Shown here piece after piece: positions 44,948 through 53,478 of a stretch of 64,000 bases of DNA; the stretch's first letter is position 1, and every line of letters begins with the position of its first letter. This stretch comes from an uncultured Gemmiger sp. Lineage in GTDB: Bacteria; Bacillota; Clostridia; Oscillospirales; Ruminococcaceae. The stretch lies in the NCBI GenBank assembly GCA_944382785.1, contig CALWNO010000002.1:1-64000 (forward strand), read 5' to 3'. The notes beneath the pieces were generated by a model. It searched no databases, was not told the origin of the DNA, and saw only the letters and a program-made list of their open reading frames with translations. A program made the position numbers and the translations under genes.

Positions 44948-45541
44948 TTACACCTCGTCGTTGCAAACCATGGCCAGAGCGCGGGGCAGCAGCTGCCATT
45001 CAGCTTCCACCATCACCCGCTTCTGCAAAGTTTCGGGGGTGTCGTCCGGCTGCACGGCCACGGCCTTCTGCAGCAGGATGGGCCCGCCGTCACATTCCTC
45101 GTTCACGAAATGCACCGTGGCGCCGGTCACCTTGACACCCCGGTTCAGAGCGGCCTCGTGCACCCGCAGCCCATAGAAGCCCGGTCCGCAGAAACTGGGA
45201 ATCAGGCTGGGATGGACGTTCAGGATGCGCCGGGGATAGGCGGCAATGACGCTGGGCCCCAGCACGCTCAGAAAGCCTGCCAGCACCACCACGTCGATCT
45301 GATTTTCTTTCAGGACTGCCAGCAAAGCCGCATCAAAGGCGGCGCTGTCGGCATATTCCTTGCGGGCTACCACGGCGGTCTTGACCCCGGCATTTTCCGC
45401 CCGGGTCAGGGCATAGACGCCCGGCTTGCTGGCCACTACCAGGGTCACATGACCGTTGGGGTTCTCCCCCCGGTGTTCGCTGTCCAGGATGGCCTGCAGG
45501 TTGGTGCCGCCGCCCGATACCAATACCGCGACGTTTTTCAT
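44948..45541 (-). CDS. purN: Phosphoribosylglycinamide formyltransferase
   Basis: 197 residues. [15 protein letters not shown] is the family opening; active site [12 protein letters not shown] (Asn and His) and [11 protein letters not shown] (Asp). Uses 10-formyl-THF to make FGAR. It overlaps purM by four bases and is followed by purO after four. Confidence 0.96.
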   Translation of the reverse strand: MKNVAVLVSGGGTNLQAILDSEHRGENPNGHVTLVVASKPGVYALTRAENAGVKTAVVARKEYADSAAFDAALLAVLKENQIDVVVLAGFLSVLGPSVIAAYPRRILNVHPSLIPSFCGPGFYGLRVHEAALNRGVKVTGATVHFVNEECDGGPILLQKAVAVQPDDTPETLQKRVMVEAEWQLLPRALAMVCNDEV

Positions 45542-46578
45542 ACCAGTTCCACCCCTTCGCCTTCGGCAATCACGCCCAGGCGGTAGGCATCCTGGCCGTT
45601 GGCCTTCAGGATCTCGATGGCCTTATCGGCGTCCTCGGCGGCCACAGTCAGCACCATGCCAACGCCCATGTTGAAGGTGTTGAACATGTCGCGCTCGGGG
45701 ATGTTGCCGGTCTTGGCCAGCAGCTCAAACAGGGCAGGAGTGCGCACATCCGCCTTGGCGATGCGGGCGCAGCAGCCGTCCTTCAGGCTGCGGGGGATGT
45801 TCTCATAGAAGCCGCCGCCGGTGATGTGGGAAACACCCTTCACGGTGATTTCCTTCATCAGAGCCAGCACCGGCTTGACGTAGATCCTGGTGGGAGCCAG
45901 CAGCGCTTCGCCCAGGGTGCAGCCCAGCTCATCGAAGTGCTTTTTCAGGATGTCGGGGTTGTTCTCCAGGTCAAAGATCTTGCGCACGAGGGAGAACCCG
46001 TTGGAATGCACACCGGTGGAGGGCAGGGCAATGATCACATCTCCCGCCTGCATGGTGGAGTTGTCCAGGATCTTGCTCTTGTCCACAGCGCCCACGGTGA
46101 AGCCGGCCAGGTCGTAGTCGTCCTCCGGCATCACACCGGGATGCTCGGCAGTCTCACCGCCCACCAGGGAGCAGCCAGCCTGCACGCAGCCTTCGGCCAC
46201 GCCCTTGACAATCTCGGCAATGCGCTCGGGCACGTTCTTGCCGCAGGCGATGTAATCCAGAAAGACCAGCGGCTTGGCGCCGGCGCAGATGATGTCGTTG
46301 ACGCACATGGCCACACAGTCGATGCCGATGGTGTCATGGCGGTCCATCAGCTGGGCAATGCGCAGTTTGGTGCCAACGCCGTCGGTGCCGGAGATCAGCA
46401 CCGGATGGGGCATGTCGGTGCAGTCCAGCTCAAACAGGCCGCCGAAACCGCCCAGGCCGCCGATGCACTGCTCGTTCATGGTGCGGGCCACATACTGCTT
46501 CATCAGGCGCACGGCCTCATAACCGGCGGTAATATCCACACCGGCGGCGGCATAGCTTTCAGAATAGCTTTTCTCCAT
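45538..46578 (-). CDS. purM: Phosphoribosylformylglycinamidine cyclo-ligase
   Basis: 346 residues. [16 protein letters not shown] opening, the [21 protein letters not shown] region, [19 protein letters not shown] and [10 protein letters not shown] are AIRS marks. Makes AIR. Start at 46578 has AAGGAG nine bases upstream; the earlier MM at 46602 overlaps the purF stop and lacks a site. Confidence 0.95.
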   Translation of the reverse strand: MEKSYSESYAAAGVDITAGYEAVRLMKQYVARTMNEQCIGGLGGFGGLFELDCTDMPHPVLISGTDGVGTKLRIAQLMDRHDTIGIDCVAMCVNDIICAGAKPLVFLDYIACGKNVPERIAEIVKGVAEGCVQAGCSLVGGETAEHPGVMPEDDYDLAGFTVGAVDKSKILDNSTMQAGDVIIALPSTGVHSNGFSLVRKIFDLENNPDILKKHFDELGCTLGEALLAPTRIYVKPVLALMKEITVKGVSHITGGGFYENIPRSLKDGCCARIAKADVRTPALFELLAKTGNIPERDMFNTFNMGVGMVLTVAAEDADKAIEILKANGQDAYRLGVIAEGEGVELV

Positions 46579-46598
46579 GGTCGTTGACTCCTTCTTCA

Positions 46599-48071
46599 TC
46601 ACAGCTTTTTGTTGGTGTTGGACTGGCTCAGCGGCCGGTCATACACAATGTTCATGGGTTCCTTGGGCGGGTCCACCGGGTATTCGCCGGTAAAGCAGCC
46701 CACGCAGTAGCCGCATTTGCTCTTGGGGGCCAGCTGCTGCACGTGCTCGATGCTCAGATAACCCAACGTGTCCGAACCCACAATCTTGTTGATCTCCTCC
46801 ACCGTGTGGCCGGTGGCAATCAGCAGCTTTTCGTCCGGAATGTCGGTGCCGAAATAGCACGGATGGGCAAAAGGCGGGGCGGAGATGCGGTAGTGCACCT
46901 CCTTGGCACCGGCTTCCCGCAGCAGCTTGATGGTGCGGGCGCTGGTGGTGCCGCGGACAATGGAGTCATCCACCAGCACCACCCGCTTGCCGGCCACGGT
47001 GGAGGAGATGGCGTTCAGCTTGATGCGTACGCTGCTCTCCCGCTGGGCCTGGCTGCCCTGAATGAAGGTGCGGCCCACATACTTGTTCTTGATGAAGCCC
47101 ACGCCGTAGGGAATGCCGCTTTCCTGGGCATAGCCCAGAGCGGCGTCCAGGCCGGAGTCCGGCGCACCGATCACCACATCGGCGTCCACCGGGTGCTCCT
47201 GGGCCAGGAAACGGCCTGCCTGCAGGCGGGCCTCATGGACGCAGGTGCCCTCGATGACCGAGTCCGGACGGGCAAAATAGATGTACTCAAATACACACAA
47301 AGTGTGCGGGGCAGTGTTGCAGTGGGTGCGGATGCTGCGCAGTCCGTTGCGGTCCGCAATCACGATCTCACCGGGGTCCACATCCCGCAGCATGGTGGCG
47401 CCTACGGCGTCCAGGGCACAGGTCTCCGAAGCAAAGGCAAAACCGGCACCGTCAGGCAGGGCGCCGATGCACAGGGGACGGAACCCGTGCGGGTCCCGGG
47501 CGGCGATCAGCTTGGTGTGGGTCATGATGACCAGGCTGTAGGCGCCCTCGATCTGCTCCATGGTGCGGCAGACGGCGGTTTCAATGTCGGGGGAGATCAG
47601 TCGGTTCTGGGTCAGCAGATAGCCGATGACCTCGGTATCAGAAGTACCGTGGAAGATGGAACCGCTCATTTCCAGCCGGTGACGCAGCCGGGCGGCGTTG
47701 GTCAGGTTGCCGTTGTGGCACACGGCCATGGCGCCCTTGCAGTGGTGCAGAACCATGGGCTGGGCGTTGGAACGGCTGCGCTGGCCGGAGGTGGCGTACC
47801 GCACGTGGCCGGTGGCCATCTTGGCATCATGGGGCAGGTCTTCCAGTACCCGCTTGGTAAACACTTCGCTCACCAACCCTAAGTCCCGGTAGCCGGTCAG
47901 CACGCCGTCCACGTTCAGGGCAATGCCGCAGCTTTCCTGTCCGCGGTGCTGCAGAGCATACAAGGCGCTGTACACCGCGCTGACCATGTCGGTCTGACCG
48001 GTGGAATCATACATGCCAAACACGCCGCATTCTTCATGCAGACCTGTGTTTTCAAGGCTCATTTCGCTCAT
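46599..48071 (-). CDS. purF: Amidophosphoribosyltransferase
   Basis: 490 residues. First committed step. A 14-residue propeptide precedes C15 in [10 protein letters not shown], the glutaminase nucleophile after processing. The phosphoribosyltransferase loop is [14 protein letters not shown]; the Cys set in [15 protein letters not shown] suggests the oxygen-sensitive 4Fe-4S form of Bacillus. Start at 48071 is set by GGAG seven bases upstream; eight more codons are open. Confidence 0.96.
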   Translation of the reverse strand: MSEMSLENTGLHEECGVFGMYDSTGQTDMVSAVYSALYALQHRGQESCGIALNVDGVLTGYRDLGLVSEVFTKRVLEDLPHDAKMATGHVRYATSGQRSRSNAQPMVLHHCKGAMAVCHNGNLTNAARLRHRLEMSGSIFHGTSDTEVIGYLLTQNRLISPDIETAVCRTMEQIEGAYSLVIMTHTKLIAARDPHGFRPLCIGALPDGAGFAFASETCALDAVGATMLRDVDPGEIVIADRNGLRSIRTHCNTAPHTLCVFEYIYFARPDSVIEGTCVHEARLQAGRFLAQEHPVDADVVIGAPDSGLDAALGYAQESGIPYGVGFIKNKYVGRTFIQGSQAQRESSVRIKLNAISSTVAGKRVVLVDDSIVRGTTSARTIKLLREAGAKEVHYRISAPPFAHPCYFGTDIPDEKLLIATGHTVEEINKIVGSDTLGYLSIEHVQQLAPKSKCGYCVGCFTGEYPVDPPKEPMNIVYDRPLSQSNTNKKL

Positions 48072-48112
48072 TACAAAACTCCGTTCTTCATGCAAAAGGG
48101 GCAGGGGGCCGA

Positions 48113-48826
48113 TCAGCCCAGCAGACGCTTCATGACTTCCTGGTAAGCGTCTGCCTCACCGCCCATATCGCGGCGGAACAGGTCCTTGTCAAGATGAGCG
48201 CCGGTGGTGGCATCCCAGAAACGGCAGGTGTCGGGGCTGATCTCGTCGGCCAGGATGATGGTGCCGTCGGGCAGGCGGCCGAACTCCAGCTTGAAGTCGA
48301 TCAGGCGGATGTTGGCATCCAGCAGGATCTTCTTCAGCACTTCGTTGACCTTGAAAGCATAGCGGGTGATGGTGTCGATCTCTTCCTGGGTGGCCAGGTC
48401 GAGAGCCAGGGCGTAATAGTGGTTGATGAACGGGTCATGCAGATCGTCGTTCTTGTAGCTGAATTCCAGGATGGGGGTCTTGAACGGAGTGCCTTCGGGC
48501 ACGCCCATGCGCAGGCTGAAGTGGCCGGCAGCAACGTTGCGGATGATGACTTCCAGAGGCACGATCTCCACCTTCTTCACAAAGGTGTCGCGGTCGTTGA
48601 TCTCTTCCACGTAATGGGTGGGGACGCCCTCTTTTTCCAGCTTCTGCATCAGGGCGTTGGAAAGCTTGTTGTTGACGATGCCCTTGTCGCGGATGGTGCC
48701 CTTCTTCTCACCGTCACCGGCAGTGGCGTCATCCTTATAATGAACCATAACAATTTCGGGGTCGCTGGTAGCGAAAACCTGCTTGGCCTTGCCTTCGTAC
48801 ATCTGATCCAGAACCTTGATATCCAT
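48113..48826 (-). CDS. purC: SAICAR synthase
   Basis: 237 residues. MYEGKAKQVFAT opening, GKKGTIRDKG-like KKGTIRDKGIVNN, NVAAGHFSLRMGV and LIDFKLEFGR match PurC. AAAGGAG site. It has a possible promoter of its own at 48911-48939, so it may escape the attenuator before purE. Confidence 0.95.
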   Translation of the reverse strand: MDIKVLDQMYEGKAKQVFATSDPEIVMVHYKDDATAGDGEKKGTIRDKGIVNNKLSNALMQKLEKEGVPTHYVEEINDRDTFVKKVEIVPLEVIIRNVAAGHFSLRMGVPEGTPFKTPILEFSYKNDDLHDPFINHYYALALDLATQEEIDTITRYAFKVNEVLKKILLDANIRLIDFKLEFGRLPDGTIILADEISPDTCRFWDATTGAHLDKDLFRRDMGGEADAYQEVMKRLLG

Positions 48827-48910
48827 GATAAACTCTCCTTTTGTTGTTATGTAGTAACGACTGTATATTTGGGCGTGCAGCACGGTACCGCACGCAGATC
48901 CCACACTTCT

Positions 48911-48939
48911 ATTGTACCTGTTTTCCCACAGGGGCGCAA
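48911..48939 (-). promoter_or_regulatory. Possible internal promoter before purC
   Basis: Minus strand TTGCGC (48939-48934), 17-bp spacer, TACAAT (48916-48911), in the 125-base gap between purE and purC. The spacer carries a CCTGT...ACAGG inverted repeat. Confidence 0.55.
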
Positions 48940-48951
48940 CAAAAACCTTTT

Positions 48952-49458
48952 TTACAGGGCGGCAGCCTCGGCGCAGACAGCGGCGTCCTTCTTGGCGATG
49001 GCGGCGGCGGTGTCGGCGCGGAAGGCGGTCAGCTTGGCGGCCAGCTCTTCATCGGACACAGCCAGGATGGACACGGCCAGATAAGCGGCGTTCTTGGCGC
49101 CGTTCAGGGCCACGGTGGCCACGGGGAAACCGGAGGGCATCTGCACGGTGGCCAGCAGCGCATCCATACCGTCCATGGCGCCGCCCTTCATGGGGATGCC
49201 AACCACGGGCAGAATGGAGTTGGCGGCAAAAGCACCGGCCAGATGGGCAGCCATGCCTGCGGCGCACAGGATCACGCCGAACCCGTTGTCACGGGCGCTC
49301 TTGGCAAAGGCAGCGGCGGCTTCGGGGCAGCGGTGGGCGGACAGAACGTGCGCCTCAAAGGGAACATCGAACTCTTTCAGAACGGTGCAGGCGCTCTTCA
49401 CGACCGGCCAGTCGCTGTCCGAACCCATGATCACGGCTACTTTCTTGCGGTTTTCCAT
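48952..49458 (-). CDS. purE: N5-carboxyaminoimidazole ribonucleotide mutase (PurE)
   Basis: 168 residues. VAVIMGSDSDWPV and SAHRCPE hold the catalytic residues, with ILCAAGMAAHLAG after. No purK is in the window, so it could be class I (with PurK elsewhere) or act directly on AIR with CO2. Start at 49458 with GGGAGG before it. The frame is open far upstream through the leader, but that part carries the attenuator and is not coding. First gene of the purine operon. Confidence 0.95.
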   Translation of the reverse strand: MENRKKVAVIMGSDSDWPVVKSACTVLKEFDVPFEAHVLSAHRCPEAAAAFAKSARDNGFGVILCAAGMAAHLAGAFAANSILPVVGIPMKGGAMDGMDALLATVQMPSGFPVATVALNGAKNAAYLAVSILAVSDEELAAKLTAFRADTAAAIAKKDAAVCAEAAAL

Positions 49459-49474
49459 AAACTTGACCTCCCTG

Positions 49475-49512
49475 AAAATAAAACAGCGCAGCGTATAGAT
49501 ATACACTGCGCT
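49475..49512 (-). terminator. Intrinsic terminator (attenuator) in the purE leader
   Basis: Minus strand: 12-bp stem AGCGCAGTGTAT / ATACGCTGCGCT (one G-U), loop ATCT, then GTTTTATTTT. It ends 17 bases before the purE start. Its position between promoter and first gene means it must be bypassed for operon expression. Confidence 0.85.
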
Positions 49513-49598
49513 TATCGGTGATGAGATACACGGCTGCCCTGTTTCGGCGTGCACCGGTGCACGGCCATATGCTGCTTGTTGTACAACGGATACGGCAC
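49512..49598 (-). CDS. Candidate 28-codon leader peptide of the purine operon
   Basis: GTG start at 49598 with an AAGGAGGG site six bases upstream (49612-49605). The stop TAA (49514-49512) shares its last base with the first base of the attenuator stem. The peptide begins MPYPLYNKQHMAVHR and ends SHHR; four of 28 residues are His. Ribosome position at the stop could decide stem formation. No homologue is known to me; the start site is strong but coding is unproven. Confidence 0.5.
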   Translation of the reverse strand: MPYPLYNKQHMAVHRCTPKQGSRVSHHR

Positions 49599-49654
49599 AA
49601 CGCACCCTCCTTACACAAATTCCACCGTCGAACAGTAGGGCATCCTGTAAATTT

Positions 49655-49683
49655 AGTGTAAAGCCGGATGGGAAAAATTGCAA
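49655..49683 (-). promoter_or_regulatory. Promoter of the purine operon
   Basis: Minus strand TTGCAA (49683-49678), 17-bp spacer, TACACT (49660-49655). It gives a leader of about 190 bases. A 16-bp palindrome CGTGCACCGGTGCACG lies within the leader at about 49549-49564. Confidence 0.6.
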
Positions 49684-49801
49684 GTAGTGCAACTGTTTTT
49701 CAGCCAACTACACATGCAGCAGACATTTCCTTGATGCTTTTTGTCAAAATTGATGGGCAGAAAAAACGGGTAGTATGACTTTTTCACAGAATGATTTTGT
49801 C

Positions 49802-49830
49802 TTGTTCCTCCGCAAAAAAGGTGCTATACT
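49802..49830 (+). promoter_or_regulatory. Promoter of the NeuD-like gene
   Basis: TTGTTC, 17-bp spacer, TATACT at 49825-49830, 30 bases before the start codon. Confidence 0.6.
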
Positions 49831-49860
49831 GACAATGAAAATACGAAAGGGGCGACGTAT

Positions 49861-50391
49861 ATGTCGATTTTTTCCTATGGAAAACAGGTATTGGTGCTGG
49901 GCCGTGGCGGCTTCGGCAAACAGTTGGGGGAGATGCTGGCCGACACCGGCTGGGGACGCCCGGTGTATCTGGACGACAATGCGCCCGATTGTGCCGGAAC
50001 ACTGCGGGATTTTGTGGACCCGGAACTGCAGCGCCGCTGCCCTAACGCCTTTGTGGCCATTGGAGATAACACGCTGCGCCGGGACCTGCTGCAAAAGTTG
50101 CGCGCCGCGGGCTATCGGCTGCCGGCGTTTGTCCATCCGGCAGCGGAGGTTTGTGAGTCTGCCAATTTGGGCGCCGGGACGGTAGTGATGCCCTTCGCCT
50201 TTGTGGGAGCCAATGCGGTGACCGGTGCGGGATGCCTGCTCAACGCGGGAAGCATTGTGGACCATGATGCCCGCCTGGGCACGGCAGTCCATGTGGCCCC
50301 CGGCGGGATCGTGAAAGCCGGGGCCGAAGTGCCGGATTTTGTCAAGATCGATTCCGGGGAGATCGTCCGCTCCCCCTGGGAAAAAGACTGA
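49861..50391 (+). CDS. NeuD/PglD-like sugar O-/N-acyltransferase
   Basis: 176 residues. N-terminal Rossmann-like VLVLGRGGFGKQLGEML that binds the sugar nucleotide, then hexapeptide repeats of a left-handed beta-helix (ANLGAGTVVMPFAFVGANAV, HDARLGTAVHVAPGGIV) that bind acetyl-CoA. It is about 30 residues shorter than typical NeuD/PglD. Likely acetylates a surface-glycan precursor; no glycan genes adjoin it. AAAGGGG site. Monocistronic with terminator at 50420. Confidence 0.78.
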   Translation: MSIFSYGKQVLVLGRGGFGKQLGEMLADTGWGRPVYLDDNAPDCAGTLRDFVDPELQRRCPNAFVAIGDNTLRRDLLQKLRAAGYRLPAFVHPAAEVCESANLGAGTVVMPFAFVGANAVTGAGCLLNAGSIVDHDARLGTAVHVAPGGIVKAGAEVPDFVKIDSGEIVRSPWEKD

Positions 50392-50419
50392 TCCTTTTTC
50401 TATATAGAACCAGTATAAG

Positions 50420-50459
50420 GCCGCCCGACGGGAAATGCCCCGCCGGGCGATCTTTTTTA
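50420..50459 (+). terminator. Terminator after the NeuD-like gene
   Basis: GCCCGACGGG...CCCGCCGGGC hairpin (GCCGCCCG / CGGGCGA) followed by TCTTTTTTAT. Confidence 0.8.
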
Positions 50460-50469
50460 TAGAACCCGA

Positions 50470-50530
50470 TTGACAACACCGCTACCTTGCATTACAATAT
50501 AGCTAGAAGGAACCTTGCAATACAAGGTAG
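50470..50530 (+). promoter_or_regulatory. padR promoter with tandem operator
   Basis: TTGACA (50470-50475), 17-bp spacer, TACAAT (50493-50498). Two related 19-mers, ACCTTGCATTACAATATAG (50484-50502) and ACCTTGCAATACAAGGTAG (50512-50530), agree at 16 of 19 positions and are 28 bp apart. The second is an inverted repeat (CCTTG-CAATA-CAAGG). The first covers the -10, so binding there would block the promoter. PadR autoregulation is common. Confidence 0.75.
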
Positions 50531-50547
50531 TGGAAGGAGGAACCAGG

Positions 50548-50868
50548 GTGTTTGAACGTTCCCAGCTGAACAAGGGGACACTGGAGGGCTGTATCCTGAA
50601 AATCCTTTCCCGGGAAACCTCCTATGGGTATGCCATCGCATCGGCATTGCGCCAGGCGGGTTTTGCGGATGTGAACGAAGGCACCCTGTATCCGCTGCTC
50701 TTGCGCCTGGAACGCAAGGGGCTGTTGAAAGCGGAGTACCGGGCTTCCCCCAGCGGACCCAGCCGCAAATATTACAGCCTGACCCAGGACGGCATTTGTT
50801 ATCTGACCGAATTTGAGCAGGCGTGGCAGCTGACCGCCGCGGCGGTAGAGGCCATCCTGCAGGATTGA
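50548..50868 (+). CDS. PadR family transcriptional regulator
   Basis: 106 residues. Winged helix: NKGTLEGCILKILSRETSYGYAI, NEGTLYPLLLRLERKGLL and RKYYSLTQDG are the PadR marks. The C-terminal dimerisation helix is short, as in the small PadR class. The GTG start has GGAAGGAGG seven bases upstream, and a TTG upstream lies inside the operator. It heads an operon with two membrane proteins and probably represses it through the tandem site. The inducer is unknown. Confidence 0.9.
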   Translation: MFERSQLNKGTLEGCILKILSRETSYGYAIASALRQAGFADVNEGTLYPLLLRLERKGLLKAEYRASPSGPSRKYYSLTQDGICYLTEFEQAWQLTAAAVEAILQD

Positions 50869-50897
50869 ATCCATGCACAAGAAAGGGTGTGACCATC

Positions 50898-51595
50898 ATG
50901 CTGAAGAAACTGGTGCAAAACGAATATACCGCCTTATATAGAGAAAATGAGCTACGGGAATCCACCCTGAATATGCAGGACCGGGATTTCCTTCATCAGG
51001 TGTGCGCTCGTATGGCAGGATATACATGGAACCGTTACGAAATTGAACGGATCCGGAAAGATCTCATCGGGATGGCGGCCCAGGCGGAGATCCAGGGTGG
51101 TGACCTGCAAGAGGTTCTGGGATGTGGCCCAGATGAATACAGCTACCAGATTGTGGATGGCATCGATCGGGGTAACCATTGGACTACGTCTGCATTGACT
51201 ATCCGCTGGTATACCTGATTTTGGCGGGGCTTGATGTCATTACGCTTGTGACCACCGGGGGAACAGCCAGCGGTGATCTGATCCTGCATCTGGTGAGGCC
51301 GTTTATGCTTATCCTCTGGCTGGTCATTGGTGCCGGGGTATACCGTAAGGGGTACGAGCTGAGTCTGCGGTTTGGCGTCTGGACGGAAACAAGCTGGAAT
51401 CTCCTGCTTCTGGTAACATTTGTGGGGCTATGCCTTCTTTGGGCAAATTTGGCTCCGGAGCAGTTCATACAGGTGCCGCTGGGGTATCTGATAGTGTATC
51501 AGCTGGCGTGGGTAGTCGGAACCCAGTGGTGGCAGAACACCCGCTATAACCGCTACGCCCGCAACCATCCCTGGCGGGAACAGCCCCAGCAGTAA
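50898..51595 (+). pseudogene. Frameshifted HAAS/DUF1048-like membrane protein
   Basis: Two frames overlap: 50898-51218 (106 residues) gives a helical N-terminal domain, and 51179-51595 (138 residues from a TTG) gives four or so membrane segments. Joined, they align end to end with the intact paralogue at 51628: YTWNRYEIERIRKDLIGMA matches VSWNSYEVELVVRDLILMA, and both end in RYN...HPWRE. The join lies at about 51172-51182, where GNH should continue as LDYV; one missing base explains it. It may be a true mutation, a sequencing error or programmed slippage. The ATG at 50898 has AAAGGG 10-12 bases upstream. 29 bases after padR. Confidence 0.75.
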
Positions 51596-51627
51596 ACTGA
51601 ACCCAAAAACATAAGGGGGAACTTGGT

Positions 51628-52311
51628 ATGGCTTTCAGTGAATATCACGCTCTGTGGTTCCAGAACCGGAAAGACCGGGCCGCCCTGAATGATCTGGACA
51701 AAAACTCGGTGGACCGGGCCAGAGACTGGCTGAAAGCCGTCAGCTGGAATTCCTACGAAGTGGAACTTGTGGTCCGAGACCTGATCCTGATGGCAGCGGA
51801 AGCGGACCGGCAGGGAAAGACCCTGCGGGAAACCTTAGGGGATGAGGACGCCTTTTACAGCAATCTGGCAAACTCCATCCACCACGGCAACCTGCTGGAT
51901 TATGTGACCGGGTATTTCGCCCTGCTGACCGCCGCTGTGGGGGCAATCGGCACAGTACTCTTCGCCCTTATGCCGGACAGTGGCCCCACGGATGCGGGGA
52001 TGTTCTTGCTGCAGCTGCTGGGACAGATTCTGGTGGCAACCTTCAGCATCCTGTTGGGGCGGCAATTTCTTCCGCCGCTGAACAAAGGACATGTAGGGGC
52101 AAAATTGATTCTGCTCCTGTTGGATCTGGCTGCCCTTGCCTTTGTCTGTACCACCTGGATGTGGAAAGACGCTTTCCGAACCTTTCCGCTTCCGCCCCTG
52201 GCCGTCTGCCTGTTGCTGCTGGTTTTTGGCCTGATGCTGCGCCTGTGCCGGGCAGTCCGGTACAATCTCCTGGCCGCCAGACACCCCTGGCGGGAAAGCA
52301 CCCGCTCTTGA
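51628..52311 (+). CDS. HAAS/DUF1048-like membrane protein, intact paralogue
   Basis: 227 residues. A soluble helical N-terminal domain (about 1-90; WNSYEVELVVRDLILMAAEADRQGKTL) of the kind encoded next to padR genes, then four to five membrane segments (about 92-112, 123-143, 155-178, 188-208) and a basic tail ending HPWRESTRS. AAGGGGG site. Genes like this are thought to be the targets of the adjacent PadR and to answer membrane stress; the function is unknown. Third in the padR operon, paralogous to the frameshifted gene upstream. Confidence 0.72.
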   Translation: MAFSEYHALWFQNRKDRAALNDLDKNSVDRARDWLKAVSWNSYEVELVVRDLILMAAEADRQGKTLRETLGDEDAFYSNLANSIHHGNLLDYVTGYFALLTAAVGAIGTVLFALMPDSGPTDAGMFLLQLLGQILVATFSILLGRQFLPPLNKGHVGAKLILLLLDLAALAFVCTTWMWKDAFRTFPLPPLAVCLLLLVFGLMLRLCRAVRYNLLAARHPWRESTRS

Positions 52312-52325
52312 TTTGCCATTCTCAC

Positions 52326-52387
52326 TTCATCATAAAAGCATGCCCCCGCCGTATTCCTTGCGGCGGGGGCGTTGCTTTTATGATGAA
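52326..52387. terminator. Very long two-way terminator between padR operon and leuB
   Basis: TTCATCATAAAAGCA + TGCCCCCGCCG, loop TATTCCTTG, CGGCGGGGGCG + TGCTTTTATGATGAA: arms of about 26 bp, A/T outer and G/C inner parts. The outer part gives T-rich ends on both strands. Confidence 0.9.
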
Positions 52388-52406
52388 ATGTAGAGGAGAA
52401 AATGGC

Positions 52407-53477
52407 TCAGATATGCTTCAGGATGGCGTCGCCCATGGCGGTGCAGCCGATTTTGGTGCAGCCTTCCTGCATGATGTCGGCGGTGCGCAGTCCCTCGTCC
52501 AGCACAGCGGAAACCGCAGCCTCGATCTCGTCCGCTTCCGCCGCCATGCCGAAGCTGTACCGCAGCATCATGGCAGCAGACAGGATACAGGCGATGGGGT
52601 TGACCACGTCCTGCCCGGCAATGTCGGGAGCGGAGCCATGGATGGGTTCATACAGGCCGTTGGTGCCTTCACCCAGGCTGGAGGAGGGCACCATGCCGAT
52701 GCTGCCGGTGATCTCGCTGGCTTCGTCGGACAGGATATCCCCGAACATGTTTTCGGTGACGATGACGTCGAACTGGGCCGGGTTCTTGCAGATCTGCATG
52801 GCGGCATTGTCCACGAACATCTCGCCGTACTCCACCTCCGGGTACTCGGCGGCCAGACGGTGCATCACCGCACGCCACAACCGGCTGGTGTCCAGCACGT
52901 TGGCCTTGTCCACGCAGGTCAGTTTCTTGCGGCGCTTCATGGCCGTCTCGAAGCCGATGCGCCCGATGCGCTCGATTTCATGCTCGGAGTAGGGCATGGT
53001 ATCCACGGCAATCTTCTCGCCGTTTTTTTCGTAGGTTTTGTGCTCCCCGAAGTACACACCGCCGATGAGTTCCCGCACCACGATGAAGTCGATGCCCTTG
53101 TCCACGATCTCCTGCTTCAGCGGACTGGCGTCGGACAGCTGGGGCCAGATCTTGGCCGGGCGGCTGTTGGAGTACAGCCCCATCCCGGCGCGCAGCCGCA
53201 GCAAGCCTTTTTCCGGGCGCTTGTCCCCGGGCATACCTTCCCACTTGGGGCCGCCGATGGCGCCCAGCAGTACACTGTCCGCGGCCAGACATTTGTCCAG
53301 CTCGGACTGGGGCAGGGGATCACCGAACTTGTCGATGGCCTCGCCGCCCATGTAGGCGCGGGTGTAGGTGAAGGTGTGGCCATGCTTGGCGGCGATCTTG
53401 TCCAGCACCCGCACCGCCTGGGTGACGATCTCCGGGCTGGAGCAGTCACCGTAGATGAGCGCAATATTCTTCTGCAT
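52407..53477 (-). CDS. leuB: 3-isopropylmalate dehydrogenase
   Basis: 356 residues. Oxidises and decarboxylates 3-isopropylmalate with NAD. LGAIGGPKW, RAGMGLYSNSRPAK, the VRELIGGVYFG loop and the metal/NAD part GSAPDIAGQDVVNPIA are LeuB marks. GGGAGGG site overlaps the end of leuD, which stops one base away. Last gene of the leu operon. Confidence 0.96.
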   Translation of the reverse strand: MQKNIALIYGDCSSPEIVTQAVRVLDKIAAKHGHTFTYTRAYMGGEAIDKFGDPLPQSELDKCLAADSVLLGAIGGPKWEGMPGDKRPEKGLLRLRAGMGLYSNSRPAKIWPQLSDASPLKQEIVDKGIDFIVVRELIGGVYFGEHKTYEKNGEKIAVDTMPYSEHEIERIGRIGFETAMKRRKKLTCVDKANVLDTSRLWRAVMHRLAAEYPEVEYGEMFVDNAAMQICKNPAQFDVIVTENMFGDILSDEASEITGSIGMVPSSSLGEGTNGLYEPIHGSAPDIAGQDVVNPIACILSAAMMLRYSFGMAAEADEIEAAVSAVLDEGLRTADIMQEGCTKIGCTAMGDAILKHI

Positions 53478-53478
53478 C

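Noticed and set aside
49459..49660. ZTP, guanine or PRPP riboswitch in the purE leader
   Set aside because: I could not find the CCGCCUGGGC segment of ZTP aptamers, the conserved purine-aptamer loops or ykkC-type core sequences by eye. A covariance-model search would be decisive.
49459..49707. N-terminal extension of PurE by 83 codons through the leader
   Set aside because: PurE homologues begin near MENRKKVAVIMGSDSD, the ribosome site is directly before that ATG, and the extension would cross the terminator stem.
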